64,000 nucleotides of DNA from Halomonas maura (lineage in GTDB: Bacteria > Pseudomonadota > Gammaproteobacteria > Pseudomonadales > Halomonadaceae): positions 186,001 through 250,000 of the forward strand of contig NZ_JAUFPQ010000013.1 in NCBI RefSeq assembly GCF_030409305.1, given 5' to 3'. How positions within the stretch are numbered: the stretch's first letter is position 1; every line of letters starts with the position of its first letter. A program made the position numbers and the translations under genes. Shown piece after piece: positions 1 through 8,120 of the stretch. The notes beneath the pieces are model-generated. The model was not told the origin of the DNA, made no database searches, and was given only the letters and a program-made list of their open reading frames with translations.

Positions 1-48
1 GTAGCGGCGCCAGACCCGCGCCGCCAGGGCGTCGTCCCGCTCTACCAT
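1..48 (-). CDS. Start of a fourth gene in the phn operon (truncated by window edge)
   Basis: An ATG at 48 (minus strand) overlaps the end of phnE by 7 bases and opens 16 codons (MVERDDALAARVWRRY) before the window ends. The overlap implies translational coupling and membership of the phnD-phnC-phnE transcript. The 16 residues are too few to name it; in other phn clusters this place is taken by a second permease, a GntR regulator or a C-P lyase or phosphonatase gene. The existence of a coding start is fairly sure, its identity unknown. Confidence 0.5.
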   Translation of the reverse strand, partial: MVERDDALAARVWRRY

Positions 49-845
49 ATCCGCTTCCTTACCCAGCCGCTGACGCCCTCGCTGACCAGGATCACCGCGA
101 TGATGACCAGCAGGATCGCGAAGGCAAAGGCGTAGTCGTAGCGCCCGAAGGCGTTCATCAGGGTGCCGCCGATGCCACCGGCGCCGACGATCCCCACCAC
201 CGCCGAGGCCCGCAGGTTGCTGTCGAGCTGGTACATCGACAGCCCCACCTGGCGGGGCAGCACCTGGGGGAAGACGGCATACACCAGGGTCACCAGCAAG
301 CCGCCCCCGGCGGCGCGGATGGCCTCCACCTGGCCCCAGTCGATCTCCTCGATCTCCTCGGCGAGCAGCTTGCCGACGAAGCCGATGGAGTAGAGGGTCA
401 GGGTCAGCACCCCCGCCAGCGGCCCGAAGCCCACCGCCGCGACGAACAGGATGGCCACGATCACCGGGTGGAAACTGCGCGAGACGATGATCACCGCTCG
501 CCCCAGCAGGTACACCGGCAGCGGCGAGATGTTGCGCGCCGCCATCACCGCGAAGGGCACCGACAGCATCACCCCGAGCAGGGTCGCCAGCACGGCGATC
601 TGAAGGCTCTCCTTGAAGCCGGTGAGCAGCAGGTCGTAGCGCTCGAAGCTCGGCGGGAAGCCGCCGCCGAAGATGCGCCCGGCCCGGGGCAGGCCTTCGC
701 CGATGCGCTCCCAGTTGAAGGGCAGGCTGCCGAAGGCCCACACCAGGTAGGCCACGAGCCCCACCAGCAGGCCGTAGCGCAGCAGGGGGTTGGCAATGAA
801 CGGCGGCTTGCGCCAGGTCCGTGTGGCCGGCACGGGGCGCGTCAT
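42..845 (-). CDS. phnE: Phosphonate/phosphite ABC transporter permease PhnE
   Basis: Inner-membrane permease (267 aa) of a phosphonate- or phosphite-type ABC importer. It has hydrophobic segments at about 24-44, 78-100, 112-150 and 238-258. The cytoplasmic EAA-type loop (EAIRAAGGG...) is followed by the PhnE-typical stretch LDSNLRASAVVGIVGAGGIGG-like near residue 210. The start ATG overlaps the stop of phnC by four bases (ATGA), so the two are translationally coupled. It would form the channel with PhnC as ATPase and PhnD as periplasmic receptor. Only one permease gene is complete here; the next overlapping gene could be a second one. Confidence 0.9.
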   Translation of the reverse strand: MTRPVPATRTWRKPPFIANPLLRYGLLVGLVAYLVWAFGSLPFNWERIGEGLPRAGRIFGGGFPPSFERYDLLLTGFKESLQIAVLATLLGVMLSVPFAVMAARNISPLPVYLLGRAVIIVSRSFHPVIVAILFVAAVGFGPLAGVLTLTLYSIGFVGKLLAEEIEEIDWGQVEAIRAAGGGLLVTLVYAVFPQVLPRQVGLSMYQLDSNLRASAVVGIVGAGGIGGTLMNAFGRYDYAFAFAILLVIIAVILVSEGVSGWVRKRIW

Positions 846-1639
846 GACTCCTCCCCCGAGGCGATGCCGGCCGGCGACTCGGTGAGCTCGTCGTCGGGGG
901 CCTCGATGCCCCCGTAGATGGCCTCCAGGGCCGCCTTGTCGAAGTCGGCGGGCACCCCGTCGAAGATCATCTTGCCGTGGCGCAGGCCGACGATGCGCTC
1001 GGTATAGGCCTTGGCCTGGGCCACGTTGTGGATGTTGATCAGTACCGGCAGCGACAGCTCGCTGGCCAGGCTCTGCAGCAGCATCATGATCTGCTCCGAG
1101 GTGCGCGGGTCCAGCGAGGCGGTGGGCTCGTCGGCGAGCAGCACCTCCGGCTCCTGCATCAGCGCCCGCACCACGCCGACCCGCTGGCGCTCGCCGCCCG
1201 AGAGTTCATCGGCCCGCTTGTTGGCGTAGTGGGCGATGCCGACGCGCTCCATCAGGGCGAAGGCGCGGTCGATATCCTCGGCGGGAAAGCGCCGCGTGAC
1301 CGCCTGGAAGAGGCTGACGTAACCGAGCCGGCCGGCCAGCACGTTCTCCATCACGGTCAGTCGGTCGATCAGGTTGAAGCCCTGGAAGACCATGCCGATC
1401 TTGCGCCGGGCCCGTCGCAACGCCGCGCCCCGCAGCGTGACCAGTTCGCTGCCGTTGAGGCGGATCGAGCCCGAGGTCGGCTCCACCAGGCGGTTGATGC
1501 AGCGCAACATGGTACTCTTGCCGGCCCCCGAGGCACCGACGATGGCCACCACGCTGTTGTCCTCCACGACCAGGTCGAGCCCCTTGAGCACGGGCTCGTC
1601 CTGGCCGTATCGCTTGATCAGGTTGGCGATCTCGAGCAT
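842..1639 (-). CDS. phnC: Phosphonate/phosphite ABC transporter ATP-binding protein PhnC
   Basis: ATPase subunit, 265 aa. Walker A is GASGAGKST at residues 35-43, the signature LSGGERQ at 146-152 and Walker B VLLADEP at 166-172; the Q-loop FQGFNL lies near 85. An upstream in-frame ATG at 1702 would add a 21-residue arginine-rich leader over a tandem repeat and has no homologous look, so the ATG at 1639 (MLEIANLIKRYG) is preferred. The ribosome site in front is weak. The substrate could be phosphonate, phosphite or hypophosphite; the ATPase does not tell. Confidence 0.92.
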   Translation of the reverse strand: MLEIANLIKRYGQDEPVLKGLDLVVEDNSVVAIVGASGAGKSTMLRCINRLVEPTSGSIRLNGSELVTLRGAALRRARRKIGMVFQGFNLIDRLTVMENVLAGRLGYVSLFQAVTRRFPAEDIDRAFALMERVGIAHYANKRADELSGGERQRVGVVRALMQEPEVLLADEPTASLDPRTSEQIMMLLQSLASELSLPVLINIHNVAQAKAYTERIVGLRHGKMIFDGVPADFDKAALEAIYGGIEAPDDELTESPAGIASGEES

Positions 1640-1700
1640 GGATGCATCCAGGCGGCGAAAGGATCGCCGCGGCGGCCGTCGCGAGGGCGGCCACCGGGGC

Positions 1701-1736
1701 ACGGCGTCACGGCGTCACGGCGTCACGGCGTCACGG
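1701..1736. repeat. Octamer tandem repeat between phnD and phnC
   Basis: ACGGCGTC is repeated four times head to tail with half a fifth copy (GACGCCGT when read on the coding strand). It fills a third of the 109-base gap between phnD and phnC. Perfect copies suggest recent slippage. It could tune transcript stability or the ratio of receptor to ATPase, but that is inference. Confidence 0.9.
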
Positions 1737-1748
1737 AAGGTACCGCGA

Positions 1749-2744
1749 CTAGAGGTTCTCGGGGGTGTATTCGACCCCGTTGGCCTTCTGGATGGTGCGG
1801 ATGACCTTCCACTGGTCCTGGTAGTTGATCGGGATGAACTTCTCGACGCCCTCGAACTCCTCGCCCAGCTCGGTGCCGGCGAACTCGAAGGAGAAGAAGG
1901 CTTCCTCGATCTTGTCGACCAGGTCGGGATGCAGGTTGTGGGCGTAGGTGTAGGAGGTGGTCGGGAAGCTGTCGGACTCGTAGAGCAGCTTGACGTCATC
2001 GGGGTCGTAGAGGTCACGGGCCGCCATGCGCTCGACCACCTCCGAGGCCACCGGGGCCGCGTCGTAGTCCTGGGCCACTACCCCCAGCATCGACTGGTCG
2101 TGGCTGCCGGAATAGACCACCTCGTAGTCCTCGTCGGGCACGATACCGAGTTCCGGGAACAGCGCCCGCGGCGCCTGGTTGCCGGAGTTGGAGGTCGGCG
2201 AGGTATGCGCCACGCGCTTGCCCTTGAGGTCCTCGATGTCGTCGATGCCCGAGTCCACATGGGTATAGAGTTGCAGGGTATAGCCGAAGCGGCCATCGTC
2301 GGAGCCCATCAGGGCGAAGGGCACGGCACCGGCCAGGTTGACGGCGAAGGGCGTCGGGCCGGTGGAGAAGCCGGCGATATGCAGGCGGCCGCTGCGCATG
2401 GCCTCGACCTGGGCCGAGTTCGACTGCACGGCAAAGAAGCGCACGTCGCGGCCGGTCACCTCCTCGAGGTGGGCGATGAAGGGGGCCCAGATATCGGAGT
2501 AGATCGCCGGGTCCTCCACCGGGGTGTAGGCGAAGATCAGGGTGTCCGGATCGGCCCACTCCGACTCGTCGGCCGGCCGGTCGGCGACCAGGTCGCCGTT
2601 CTCGTCGCAGTAGATATCGGCGAGCTGGCCCCGCTCGCAGTCGGCCTGGGCCTGAGCCTGGGCGGCGAACAGCAGGGACAGGGGCAGCAGCGCTAGCGCG
2701 GCCAGTGCCCCGCGGGGGGCGCTTCCGGTGAGTCGGGTCATCAT
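1749..2744 (-). CDS. phnD: Phosphonate/phosphite-binding periplasmic protein PhnD
   Basis: Periplasmic receptor, 331 aa, with a signal peptide (hydrophobic core about 13-28, Ala-Gln-Ala cleavage region near 30-34). The mature part has features of the PhnD/PtxB family: YTPVEDPAIYSDIWAPF at the start of the fold, VQSNSAQVEAMRSGRLHIAGF, and HTSPTSNSGNQAPRALF around the anion site. Two adjacent ATGs (2744, 2741) follow GAGG at good spacing. It is first in the operon. No Pho box is visible upstream, but a perfect AACAACAA lies just before the ribosome site (see 2763-2770). Whether the ligand is phosphonate, phosphite or phosphate ester cannot be settled from motifs. Confidence 0.88.
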   Translation of the reverse strand: MMTRLTGSAPRGALAALALLPLSLLFAAQAQAQADCERGQLADIYCDENGDLVADRPADESEWADPDTLIFAYTPVEDPAIYSDIWAPFIAHLEEVTGRDVRFFAVQSNSAQVEAMRSGRLHIAGFSTGPTPFAVNLAGAVPFALMGSDDGRFGYTLQLYTHVDSGIDDIEDLKGKRVAHTSPTSNSGNQAPRALFPELGIVPDEDYEVVYSGSHDQSMLGVVAQDYDAAPVASEVVERMAARDLYDPDDVKLLYESDSFPTTSYTYAHNLHPDLVDKIEEAFFSFEFAGTELGEEFEGVEKFIPINYQDQWKVIRTIQKANGVEYTPENL

Positions 2745-2762
2745 GGCGTGCCTCGATTATGG

Positions 2763-2770
2763 TTGTTGTT
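2763..2770 (-). promoter_or_regulatory. Candidate Hfq/Crc CA motif in the phnD leader
   Basis: On the phnD strand the leader reads AACAACAA, a perfect match to AAYAAYAA, eight bases upstream of the GAGG ribosome site. In pseudomonads such sites near the start codon are bound by Hfq with Crc to block translation. A Crc-like gene is present at 11616. The match is direct; the function is inferred. Confidence 0.35.
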
Positions 2771-2877
2771 GCGTTCCATCATGCTGCAAGGCGGCCGATG
2801 AGCGTCCCCCGGATGCGACGGGGGCGGACATGCCGCATGGAAAAACTGTCGACCACTTCGGGAAAGAAGACAAGCCG

Positions 2878-3468
2878 ATGACCAACGACGCTGTCAACGC
2901 GCCCCCACGGCGGAACAACCGCTACCTGCTGATGCGCCATGGCCACAGCGAGGCCAACGCCCGAGGCATCATCATCAGCACGCCGGCGCGGGGCCTGGCG
3001 CACTACGGGCTGTCCCCACGGGGGCAGGACCAGCTCGCGGCCCTGCTGGCCGAGTGGTCGGCGCCCACCCCGACCCGGCTGCTGCACTCGGACTTCCTGC
3101 GCACCCGGGACACCGCCGAGCGCGTGGCGGGCCATTTCGGGCTCCGCTCCCAGGCCGAGCCCCGGCTGCGGGAGCGCCACTTCGGGGGCCTGGAGGGTCA
3201 GCCCGACACACGCTACGGCGAGGTCTGGGCGCAGGATGCCCGGGACCCTGCCCACCGGGTGCATGGCGTGGAGAGCGTCGTGCGGGTCGCGGCGCGCATG
3301 CGCGCCGTGATCGACGCCCTCGAGGCGCGCTGTCTGGGCGAGACCATCCTGCTGGTCGGCCACGGCGACCCGCTGCAGATCCTGCTCACCAGCCTCGAGG
3401 ACCGGCCGCTGGGCGAGCACCGTGACCGCCCGCCCCTCGCGCCGGCGAGCCTCACCCTGCTGGACTGA
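2878..3468 (+). CDS. Histidine phosphatase family protein (phosphoglycerate-mutase-like)
   Basis: 196-aa cytosolic protein of the histidine phosphatase superfamily. The catalytic RHG motif is at 20-22 (LLMRHGHSEAN, His21 the nucleophile). The second histidine is in LVGHGDPLQ (His162), and the internal RLRERHFGGLEG matches the GpmB/CobC-like branch. The ATG at 2878 is chosen because homology starts just after it; an upstream in-frame extension over the divergent phnD leader has an unlikely cysteine-rich composition. It is transcribed away from phnD. The substrate is unknown: phosphosugar, nucleotide or alpha-ribazole phosphate are all possible. Confidence 0.8.
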   Translation: MTNDAVNAPPRRNNRYLLMRHGHSEANARGIIISTPARGLAHYGLSPRGQDQLAALLAEWSAPTPTRLLHSDFLRTRDTAERVAGHFGLRSQAEPRLRERHFGGLEGQPDTRYGEVWAQDARDPAHRVHGVESVVRVAARMRAVIDALEARCLGETILLVGHGDPLQILLTSLEDRPLGEHRDRPPLAPASLTLLD

Positions 3469-3601
3469 CCGCGGACACGACGACGCGCGACCCGATGCCG
3501 TTGACCTCGGTGGTGGGCGCCCCTTGAGGATCTCGACATTGGGCGGGCTGGCGCGTCAGCAGACCCGCCATGTCTGCCCCCCTCGCGCTGCCATGGAAGA
3601 C

Positions 3602-5377
3602 TCAGGACAGGCCCTCGATATCGCCCTCGGGATCGAGGCGGATGCCGGATGACGCCGGCTGGCGTGGCATGCCGGGCATGCGCATGAGATCGCCGCAGAT
3701 CACCACGACGAAGCCGGCACCGGCGGCCAGCTCGGCCTCGCGCACCGGCAGCACATGGCCCTCGGCGAGGCCGCTGAGCGCCGGGTCGGCGGCGAAGCTG
3801 TACTGGGTCTTGGCGATGCACACCGGCAGGTGGCCGTAACCGAGCGCCTCGAATTCCTCGAGCTGCCGTCGGGCCTTGGCCTCCAGGCTGATATCCGCCG
3901 CGCCATAGAGGCGCTGGGCGATGGCCCTGACCTTGTCCTCGAGGCTGGCGTCGTCCTCGTAGGTCAGCGACAGCGCGGGGGACGGCGCCTCCAGCATCGC
4001 CGCGACCCGCTCCGCCAGGGCCTCGCTGCCCCGGGAGCCCTCCGCCCAGTGGCGGCTGACCACGCGCTCGACGCCCATCTCGTCGCAGGCGGCCTGCAGG
4101 GCAAGGTGCTCCTGGTCGGCATCCTGCGAGAAGTGGTTGACCGCCACCAGCACGGGCACCCCGAAGCTGTGGAGGTTCGCGACGTGCCGGCTCAGGTTGC
4201 GCGCCCCGCGACGCACCGCCTCGGGATCCGGCAGCCCGAGGGCATCCCGCTCGACGCCGCCGTGCAGCTTCAGGGCCCTCAGGGTGGCGACCACCACCAC
4301 CGCACCGGGCGTCAGGCCGGCCTGCCGGCACTTGATGTTGAAGAACTTCTCGGCGCCCAGGTCGGCACCGAAGCCCGCCTCGGTGACCACGATATCGGCC
4401 AGGGACAGGGCGCTGCGGGTCGCCATCAGGGAGTTGCAGCCATGGGCGATGTTGGCGAAGGGACCGCCATGGATGAAGGCCGGGGTATGCTCCAGGGTCT
4501 GCACCAGGTTGGGGGACAGGGCCTCCTTGAGCAGCACCGCCATGGCGCCCTCGGCCTCCAGGTCCCGGGCGCGCACCGGGCTGCCGTTGCGGCGCCGCGC
4601 GACGATGATCTCGCCCAGGCGGCGCTGCAGGTCGGCCAGGTCGGCGGACAGGCAGAGGATCGCCATGATCTCCGAGGCCGCGGTGATGTCGAACCCCGCT
4701 TCCCGCGGCACGCCATGCGCGGGGCCGCCCAGGCCGATGGTCAGGTGCCGCAGCGCCCGGTCGTTGATGTCCATCACCCGCTTCCAGGAGATGCGCCGGG
4801 GATCGATATCCAGCGCATTGCCCCAGTGCAGGTGGTTGTCGATCAGGGCGGCCAGCAGGTTGTGGGCGCTGGTGACGGCGTGGAAATCGCCGGTGAAGTG
4901 CAGGTTGATGTCCTCCATGGGAATCACCTGGGCGCGCCCGCCCCCGGCGGCGCCTCCCTTCATGCCGAAGCAGGGCCCGAGGGAGGGTTCGCGCAGGCAC
5001 ACCGCGGCCTTGTGGCCGAGCCGGCTGAGGCCGTCGCCCAGTCCCACGGTGGTCGTCGTCTTGCCCTCGCCGGCCGGGGTAGGGGTGATGGCGGTGACCA
5101 GCACCAGCTTGCCCGACGGGCGCCCCGCCAGGGCATCGGTGAATTCGTGGGAGAGCTTGGCCTTGTCATGGCCATAGGGCCGCAGCTGATCGGGCTCGAT
5201 GCCGAGCCGGGCGGCCACCTCGCCGATGGGCCAGGGGGTGGCCGCCCGGGCGATGGCGATATCCGGCGCCCCCGGCGGCGGGAGACCATCGTCGGGAGGG
5301 GCCCCGGCGGCGGTCTCGAGGGTCACGCCCTCCCCGCCAAGGGGCTTGTCGTGCCGCAACGGGAGATAGTCGGTCAT
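3602..5377 (-). CDS. fhs: Formate-tetrahydrofolate ligase
   Basis: ATP-dependent ligation of formate to THF giving 10-formyl-THF, in cytosolic one-carbon metabolism. The P-loop-like site [13 protein letters not shown] is at 98-110, and [31 protein letters not shown] residues follow near 145-170, both hallmarks of the family. At 591 aa it is slightly longer than usual because of about 30 extra N-terminal residues. The start follows AGGAGG. Downstream is convergent with the histidine phosphatase. Upstream lies a 370-base leader with a hairpin close to the ribosome site. The halophile context suggests a role in using formate or formaldehyde from glycine-betaine demethylation, but no such genes are in view. 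Confidence 0.96.
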   Translation of the reverse strand: MTDYLPLRHDKPLGGEGVTLETAAGAPPDDGLPPPGAPDIAIARAATPWPIGEVAARLGIEPDQLRPYGHDKAKLSHEFTDALAGRPSGKLVLVTAITPTPAGEGKTTTTVGLGDGLSRLGHKAAVCLREPSLGPCFGMKGGAAGGGRAQVIPMEDINLHFTGDFHAVTSAHNLLAALIDNHLHWGNALDIDPRRISWKRVMDINDRALRHLTIGLGGPAHGVPREAGFDITAASEIMAILCLSADLADLQRRLGEIIVARRRNGSPVRARDLEAEGAMAVLLKEALSPNLVQTLEHTPAFIHGGPFANIAHGCNSLMATRSALSLADIVVTEAGFGADLGAEKFFNIKCRQAGLTPGAVVVVATLRALKLHGGVERDALGLPDPEAVRRGARNLSRHVANLHSFGVPVLVAVNHFSQDADQEHLALQAACDEMGVERVVSRHWAEGSRGSEALAERVAAMLEAPSPALSLTYEDDASLEDKVRAIAQRLYGAADISLEAKARRQLEEFEALGYGHLPVCIAKTQYSFAADPALSGLAEGHVLPVREAELAAGAGFVVVICGDLMRMPGMPRQPASSGIRLDPEGDIEGLS

Positions 5378-5401
5378 CTCGCCCCTCCTCGCTACATCGT
5401 C

Positions 5402-5421
5402 GGCGGTGGGGAATCACCGCC
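5402..5421 (-). promoter_or_regulatory. Hairpin in the fhs leader
   Basis: Perfect 7-bp inverted repeat GGCGGTG / CACCGCC with a 6-base loop, ending about 15 bases before the AGGAGG of fhs. It could hide or expose the ribosome site. The rest of the 372-base gap (5378-5749) shows no match I recognise to glycine, ZTP or THF riboswitches, and no credible gene. Confidence 0.4.
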
Positions 5422-5749
5422 TGATGAGCCGTCCGATCCTGCGCAGCCTCACGGATCGAACGGGACTAGAAGAAGCGTGGAACCCCCGGCCCGAGGGCGA
5501 CATCCTCGGTACGACACCGGCATAGTCGATACAGACAAAGGGGCCGATCGCGACCCGGCTGACGCGGGGGAGGCGGATACGAGAGGGCTCGCGATGACTC
5601 GCGGGCTCCAAGGAAGGCTGGCCCTATAGGGAAGCGCTCCGCGACCGTGGGTTGGACTGCAACTTCCCCCTGGTACCTGGAACATTGCCGGGCACCTGGT
5701 GGTCGACATAGCCACGACGCCTCTGGCTATCAACACAAGGAGTTCCCTC

Positions 5750-5908
5750 ATGGATGTGATCCGCGTTCTACTCGCCATTCTGCTGCCCCCGGTGGGCGTC
5801 TTCCTCCAGGTCGGCCTCGGCCTGCAATTCTGGATCAACATCCTGCTGACCCTGCTGGGCTACATTCCCGGCATCGTCCACGCGGTGTGGATCATCGCTC
5901 GGCGGTGA
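5750..5908 (+). CDS. YqaE/Pmp3 family small membrane protein
   Basis: 52-aa hydrophobic peptide (MDVIRVLLAILLPPVGVFLQVG...). It has two transmembrane helices and the family features LLPPVGVFL and the short loop before NILLTLLGYIPGIVHA. The ATG follows AAGGAG at seven bases; an in-frame upstream ATG lacks a ribosome site. Proteins of this family (Pmp3 in yeast, YqaE in bacteria) are linked to membrane potential and salt or cold stress, which suits a halophile. It is monocistronic. Confidence 0.88.
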   Translation: MDVIRVLLAILLPPVGVFLQVGLGLQFWINILLTLLGYIPGIVHAVWIIARR

Positions 5909-5949
5909 AGCGATAGTGCCGGCACGGCGAAGCCAACTATGCTGAGCTT

Positions 5950-6618
5950 ATGTGCGGACGTTTCGCCCTCTATAGCCCATACCCCAAGCTCTCCCAGGCA
6001 CTGCGTCTCCCGCTTGAGGCTCGAGAGCTGGCGCCACGCTACAACGTGGCGCCGGGCACCTGGATCACCGTGGTGCGCCATCCCAGCGATGACGCGCCAC
6101 TGGTGATGGACGAGGTCTGGTGGAGCTACCGGCCGCACTGGGCGAAGGAGAAGGCGCCGGAGCCCATCAACGCCACCGTCGAGAAGGTGGCCACGTCCGG
6201 CTACTTCAAGGGCGCGTTCGCCCATCACCGCTGCCTGGTGCCGGCGGATGGCTGGTACGAGTGGCTGCCGGTGGAAGGGAAGAAGCAGCCGCACTTCCTG
6301 TGCCGCGAGGACCGCGAGCCGATCTGGCTGGCGGGCATCTGGAGCGAGCGGCCGGACGGCAAGCCCGGCTGCGCCATCATCACCGAGCCGGCGCGCGGCG
6401 TGGCCGAGGAGATCCACTCCCGCATGCCGCTGGCCCTGGACGCCGAGAGCCTGGAGCCCTGGCTCGATCCCCACCTGACCGATCGCGAGACGCTCCGCCA
6501 GGTGGTGCATCACCTGCCCTCCGGGATGCTCACCCACTGGCCGGTGAGCCCGCGGGTCAACAGGCCCACTCACGATGATGCGGACCTGATCGAGCCCGCT
6601 GACGCCGGGCATCGGTGA
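5950..6618 (+). CDS. SOS-response-associated peptidase, SRAP family (HMCES/YedK-like)
   Basis: 222-aa protein starting MCGRF, so that Cys2 becomes the N-terminal cysteine that forms the thiazolidine crosslink with abasic sites in single-stranded DNA. The other conserved residues are present: Asn32 in RYNVAPG, Glu104 in GWYEW and His156 in HSRMP. Length fits YedK. The ribosome site is weak. It protects abasic sites at replication forks; it stands alone here between the Pmp3 peptide and tRNA-Arg, with no SOS box that I can see. Confidence 0.93.
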   Translation: MCGRFALYSPYPKLSQALRLPLEARELAPRYNVAPGTWITVVRHPSDDAPLVMDEVWWSYRPHWAKEKAPEPINATVEKVATSGYFKGAFAHHRCLVPADGWYEWLPVEGKKQPHFLCREDREPIWLAGIWSERPDGKPGCAIITEPARGVAEEIHSRMPLALDAESLEPWLDPHLTDRETLRQVVHHLPSGMLTHWPVSPRVNRPTHDDADLIEPADAGHR

Positions 6619-6860
6619 TCTACTACAAGGGGGCTTGAGACCAGGCGCTAGCGTCGAGGGCGTGACGTCAGGCGTTGGCGCCCTCATTGCCAGGCGCACA
6701 GGATGTATCAGCTGAAGGAATGCGACACTGCAAGGCAGCGCTCAAGGCCGAGTAGGGTAGCCGGGCGGCACTGTGCCAAATCCGCCGCTCGGCAGTGCCA
6801 GAGCTGGCGCGATGACAAGCGGTTGGCTACCAGCGTGGTTACGAAACACAGAGAGGCAAA

Positions 6861-6892
6861 AGAAAAGGGCCTACGGATAATCGTAAGCCCTT
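6861..6892 (-). terminator. Rho-independent terminator of tRNA-Arg
   Basis: Stem AAGGGC-T-TACG / CGTA-G-GCCCTT with one mismatch and a six-base loop, followed on the minus strand by TTCTTTT. It lies nine bases past the tRNA CCA end, so the tRNA is a single-gene transcript. The preceding gap 6619-6860 holds nothing else I can support. Confidence 0.85.
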
Positions 6893-6900
6893 GAATTCGT

Positions 6901-6977
6901 TGGCGCGCCCTAAAGGATTCGAACCTTTGACCTTCGCCTCCGGAGGGCGACGCTCTATCCAGCTGAGCTAAGGGCGC
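6901..6977 (-). tRNA. tRNA-Arg (anticodon CCG)
   Basis: Full cloverleaf on the minus strand: acceptor GCGCCCU paired with AGGGCGC, D arm GCUC...GAGC, anticodon stem UCGCC/GGCGA around loop CUCCGGA (anticodon CCG, reads CGG), T arm AAAGG-UUCGAAU-CCUUU, discriminator G and an encoded CCA. Length is 77 bases. A strong hairpin (6984-7006) precedes it in the primary transcript. No second copy of its 3' end is present, so there is no sign of an integrated element. Confidence 0.97.
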
Positions 6978-6983
6978 GCGGGG

Positions 6984-7006
6984 CCTGGCGGTCGATGACC
7001 GCCAGG
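6984..7006. other. Perfect hairpin upstream of tRNA-Arg
   Basis: CCTGGCGGTC - GAT - GACCGCCAGG, a 10-bp perfect stem seven bases before the mature 5' end of tRNA-Arg. It may be part of the pre-tRNA leader or end a transcript arriving from the right; there is no T run on either side. A separate 16-base palindrome (CATGCCCCGGGGCATG) is at 7083-7098. Confidence 0.5.
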
Positions 7007-7132
7007 CGAGCGACATCCTACCGTGCTGCCCTTTCGCTGTCCAGCCGCCAGCGGCCACGGCATCGTCTCGACGCGCCCCGCCCATGCCCCGGGGCATGAT
7101 CTCCAGCATTTTCCAGCGGTTGGCGATACGGC

Positions 7133-7138
7133 TATACT
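7133..7138 (+). promoter_or_regulatory. Candidate -10 box of the cytochrome c gene
   Basis: TATACT stands 85 bases before the GTG start of the diheme cytochrome gene. The matching -35 (TTTTCC, 18 bases upstream) is poor. An otherwise GC-rich gap makes the -10 stand out. Confidence 0.35.
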
Positions 7139-7223
7139 GGCGCCCATTGTGCGCGTCATGGCGTACTGGCTGTCGTGATGCCGACCGTGATTCGATGACA
7201 AGACCGTCAAAGAGGTGGTGAGA

Positions 7224-8039
7224 GTGAAATCCAGCAAGCTGATCATGGGGTGCCTGGTCACCCTCGGCCTGACCACGGGCATGGCGTTCGCCCAGGAAGA
7301 CGTGGACCGGGACGCCATCGCCGAACGCCTGGCGCCGGTGGGCGAGCTGTGCGTGCAGGGCGAAGACTGCGGCACCGCCATGGCGGCCAGCGGCGGCGGT
7401 GACAGCGCCTCCTCCGACGGCGCCGACGGCGAGAGCATCTACGGCAGCGTCTGCATGGCCTGTCACGACACCGGCGCCGCGGGTGCGCCGAAGCGTGGCG
7501 ACGAGGCGGCCTGGAGCGAGCGCACCGGCCAGGGCTTCGAGACCCTGCTCAGCCACGCCATCAACGGCTATAACGCCATGCCGGCCCGCGGCGGCAACCC
7601 CAACCTCTCCGACGCGGAGGTGCAGGCCGCCGTGGCTTACCTGGTCGAGCCGGTGATGGACGTGCCCGCCGAGGCCAGCGGCGAGGGCGACGCGGCCGCC
7701 GAGGAAGGCGCGGCGACCGATGACGCCGCCACGGCGGAGCAGGACGCGCCGGCCGAGCAGGCCGCCGGAACGCAAGCCACCGCCGACGCCGACAGCGGCC
7801 TCGATGGTGAGGCGCTCTATGCCAGCGCACCCTGCGCCGCCTGTCACGCCAGCGGTGCGGCCGGCGCCCCGAAGATCGGCGATGCCGAAGCCTGGGGGCC
7901 ACGTATCGACAAGGGCATCGAGGCCCTGTACGAGAGCGCGATCAACGGCATCGGCGCCATGCCGCCCAAGGGCGGCGCCAGCCTCCCCGACGAGGAGGTC
8001 AAGGCCATCGTCGACTACATGGTCAGCCAGGCGCAGTAA
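7224..8039 (+). CDS. Diheme cytochrome c (cytochrome c5-type domains)
   Basis: 271-aa exported protein. The signal peptide ends near GMAFA-QED. Two class I cytochrome c domains follow, with heme sites CMACH (about 77-81) and CAACH (about 204-208). The axial Met lies in NAMPARGG and GAMPPKGG. The domains are joined by a roughly 50-residue Ala/Glu/Asp-rich linker and look like an internal duplication of a c5 domain. GTG 7224 is chosen over GTG 7215 because GAGGTG stands six bases before it. A periplasmic electron carrier to a terminal oxidase is likely. The gene ends at a strong terminator and is alone. Confidence 0.88.
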   Translation: MKSSKLIMGCLVTLGLTTGMAFAQEDVDRDAIAERLAPVGELCVQGEDCGTAMAASGGGDSASSDGADGESIYGSVCMACHDTGAAGAPKRGDEAAWSERTGQGFETLLSHAINGYNAMPARGGNPNLSDAEVQAAVAYLVEPVMDVPAEASGEGDAAAEEGAATDDAATAEQDAPAEQAAGTQATADADSGLDGEALYASAPCAACHASGAAGAPKIGDAEAWGPRIDKGIEALYESAINGIGAMPPKGGASLPDEEVKAIVDYMVSQAQ

Positions 8040-8065
8040 GGCCGGCCAGCATCGCGATACGACGA

Positions 8066-8095
8066 GGGGGCGCCATTCGGCGCCCCCTTGTTGTT
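8066..8095 (+). terminator. Terminator after cytochrome c gene
   Basis: GGGGGCGCC-ATTC-GGCGCCCCC followed by TTGTTGTT, 26 bases past the stop codon. It also separates this gene from the convergent rep. Confidence 0.88.
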
Positions 8096-8120
8096 CGTAC
8101 CGAAGCAGCCGCCGCCCGGA

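Noticed and set aside
2745..2877. Pho box upstream of phnD
   Set aside because: Only isolated CTGTC-like fragments are present, without the 11-base periodic second half.
3213..5000. A 595-codon minus-strand frame overlapping fhs and the histidine phosphatase
   Set aside because: Composition is Arg/Gly/Pro/His-rich shadow coding typical of high GC; both overlapped genes have clear motifs.
5378..5749. Glycine, ZTP or THF riboswitch before fhs
   Set aside because: The conserved cores of these classes were looked for on the fhs strand and not found; only a simple hairpin is supported.
6619..6894. A 63-codon frame and possible integration site next to tRNA-Arg
   Set aside because: The frame runs into the tRNA terminator; no second copy of the tRNA 3' end, no integrase.
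6984..7098. Palindromes before the cytochrome gene as transposon ends
   Set aside because: They are unrelated to each other (one is a hairpin by the tRNA, the other a 16-base palindrome) and bound no element.
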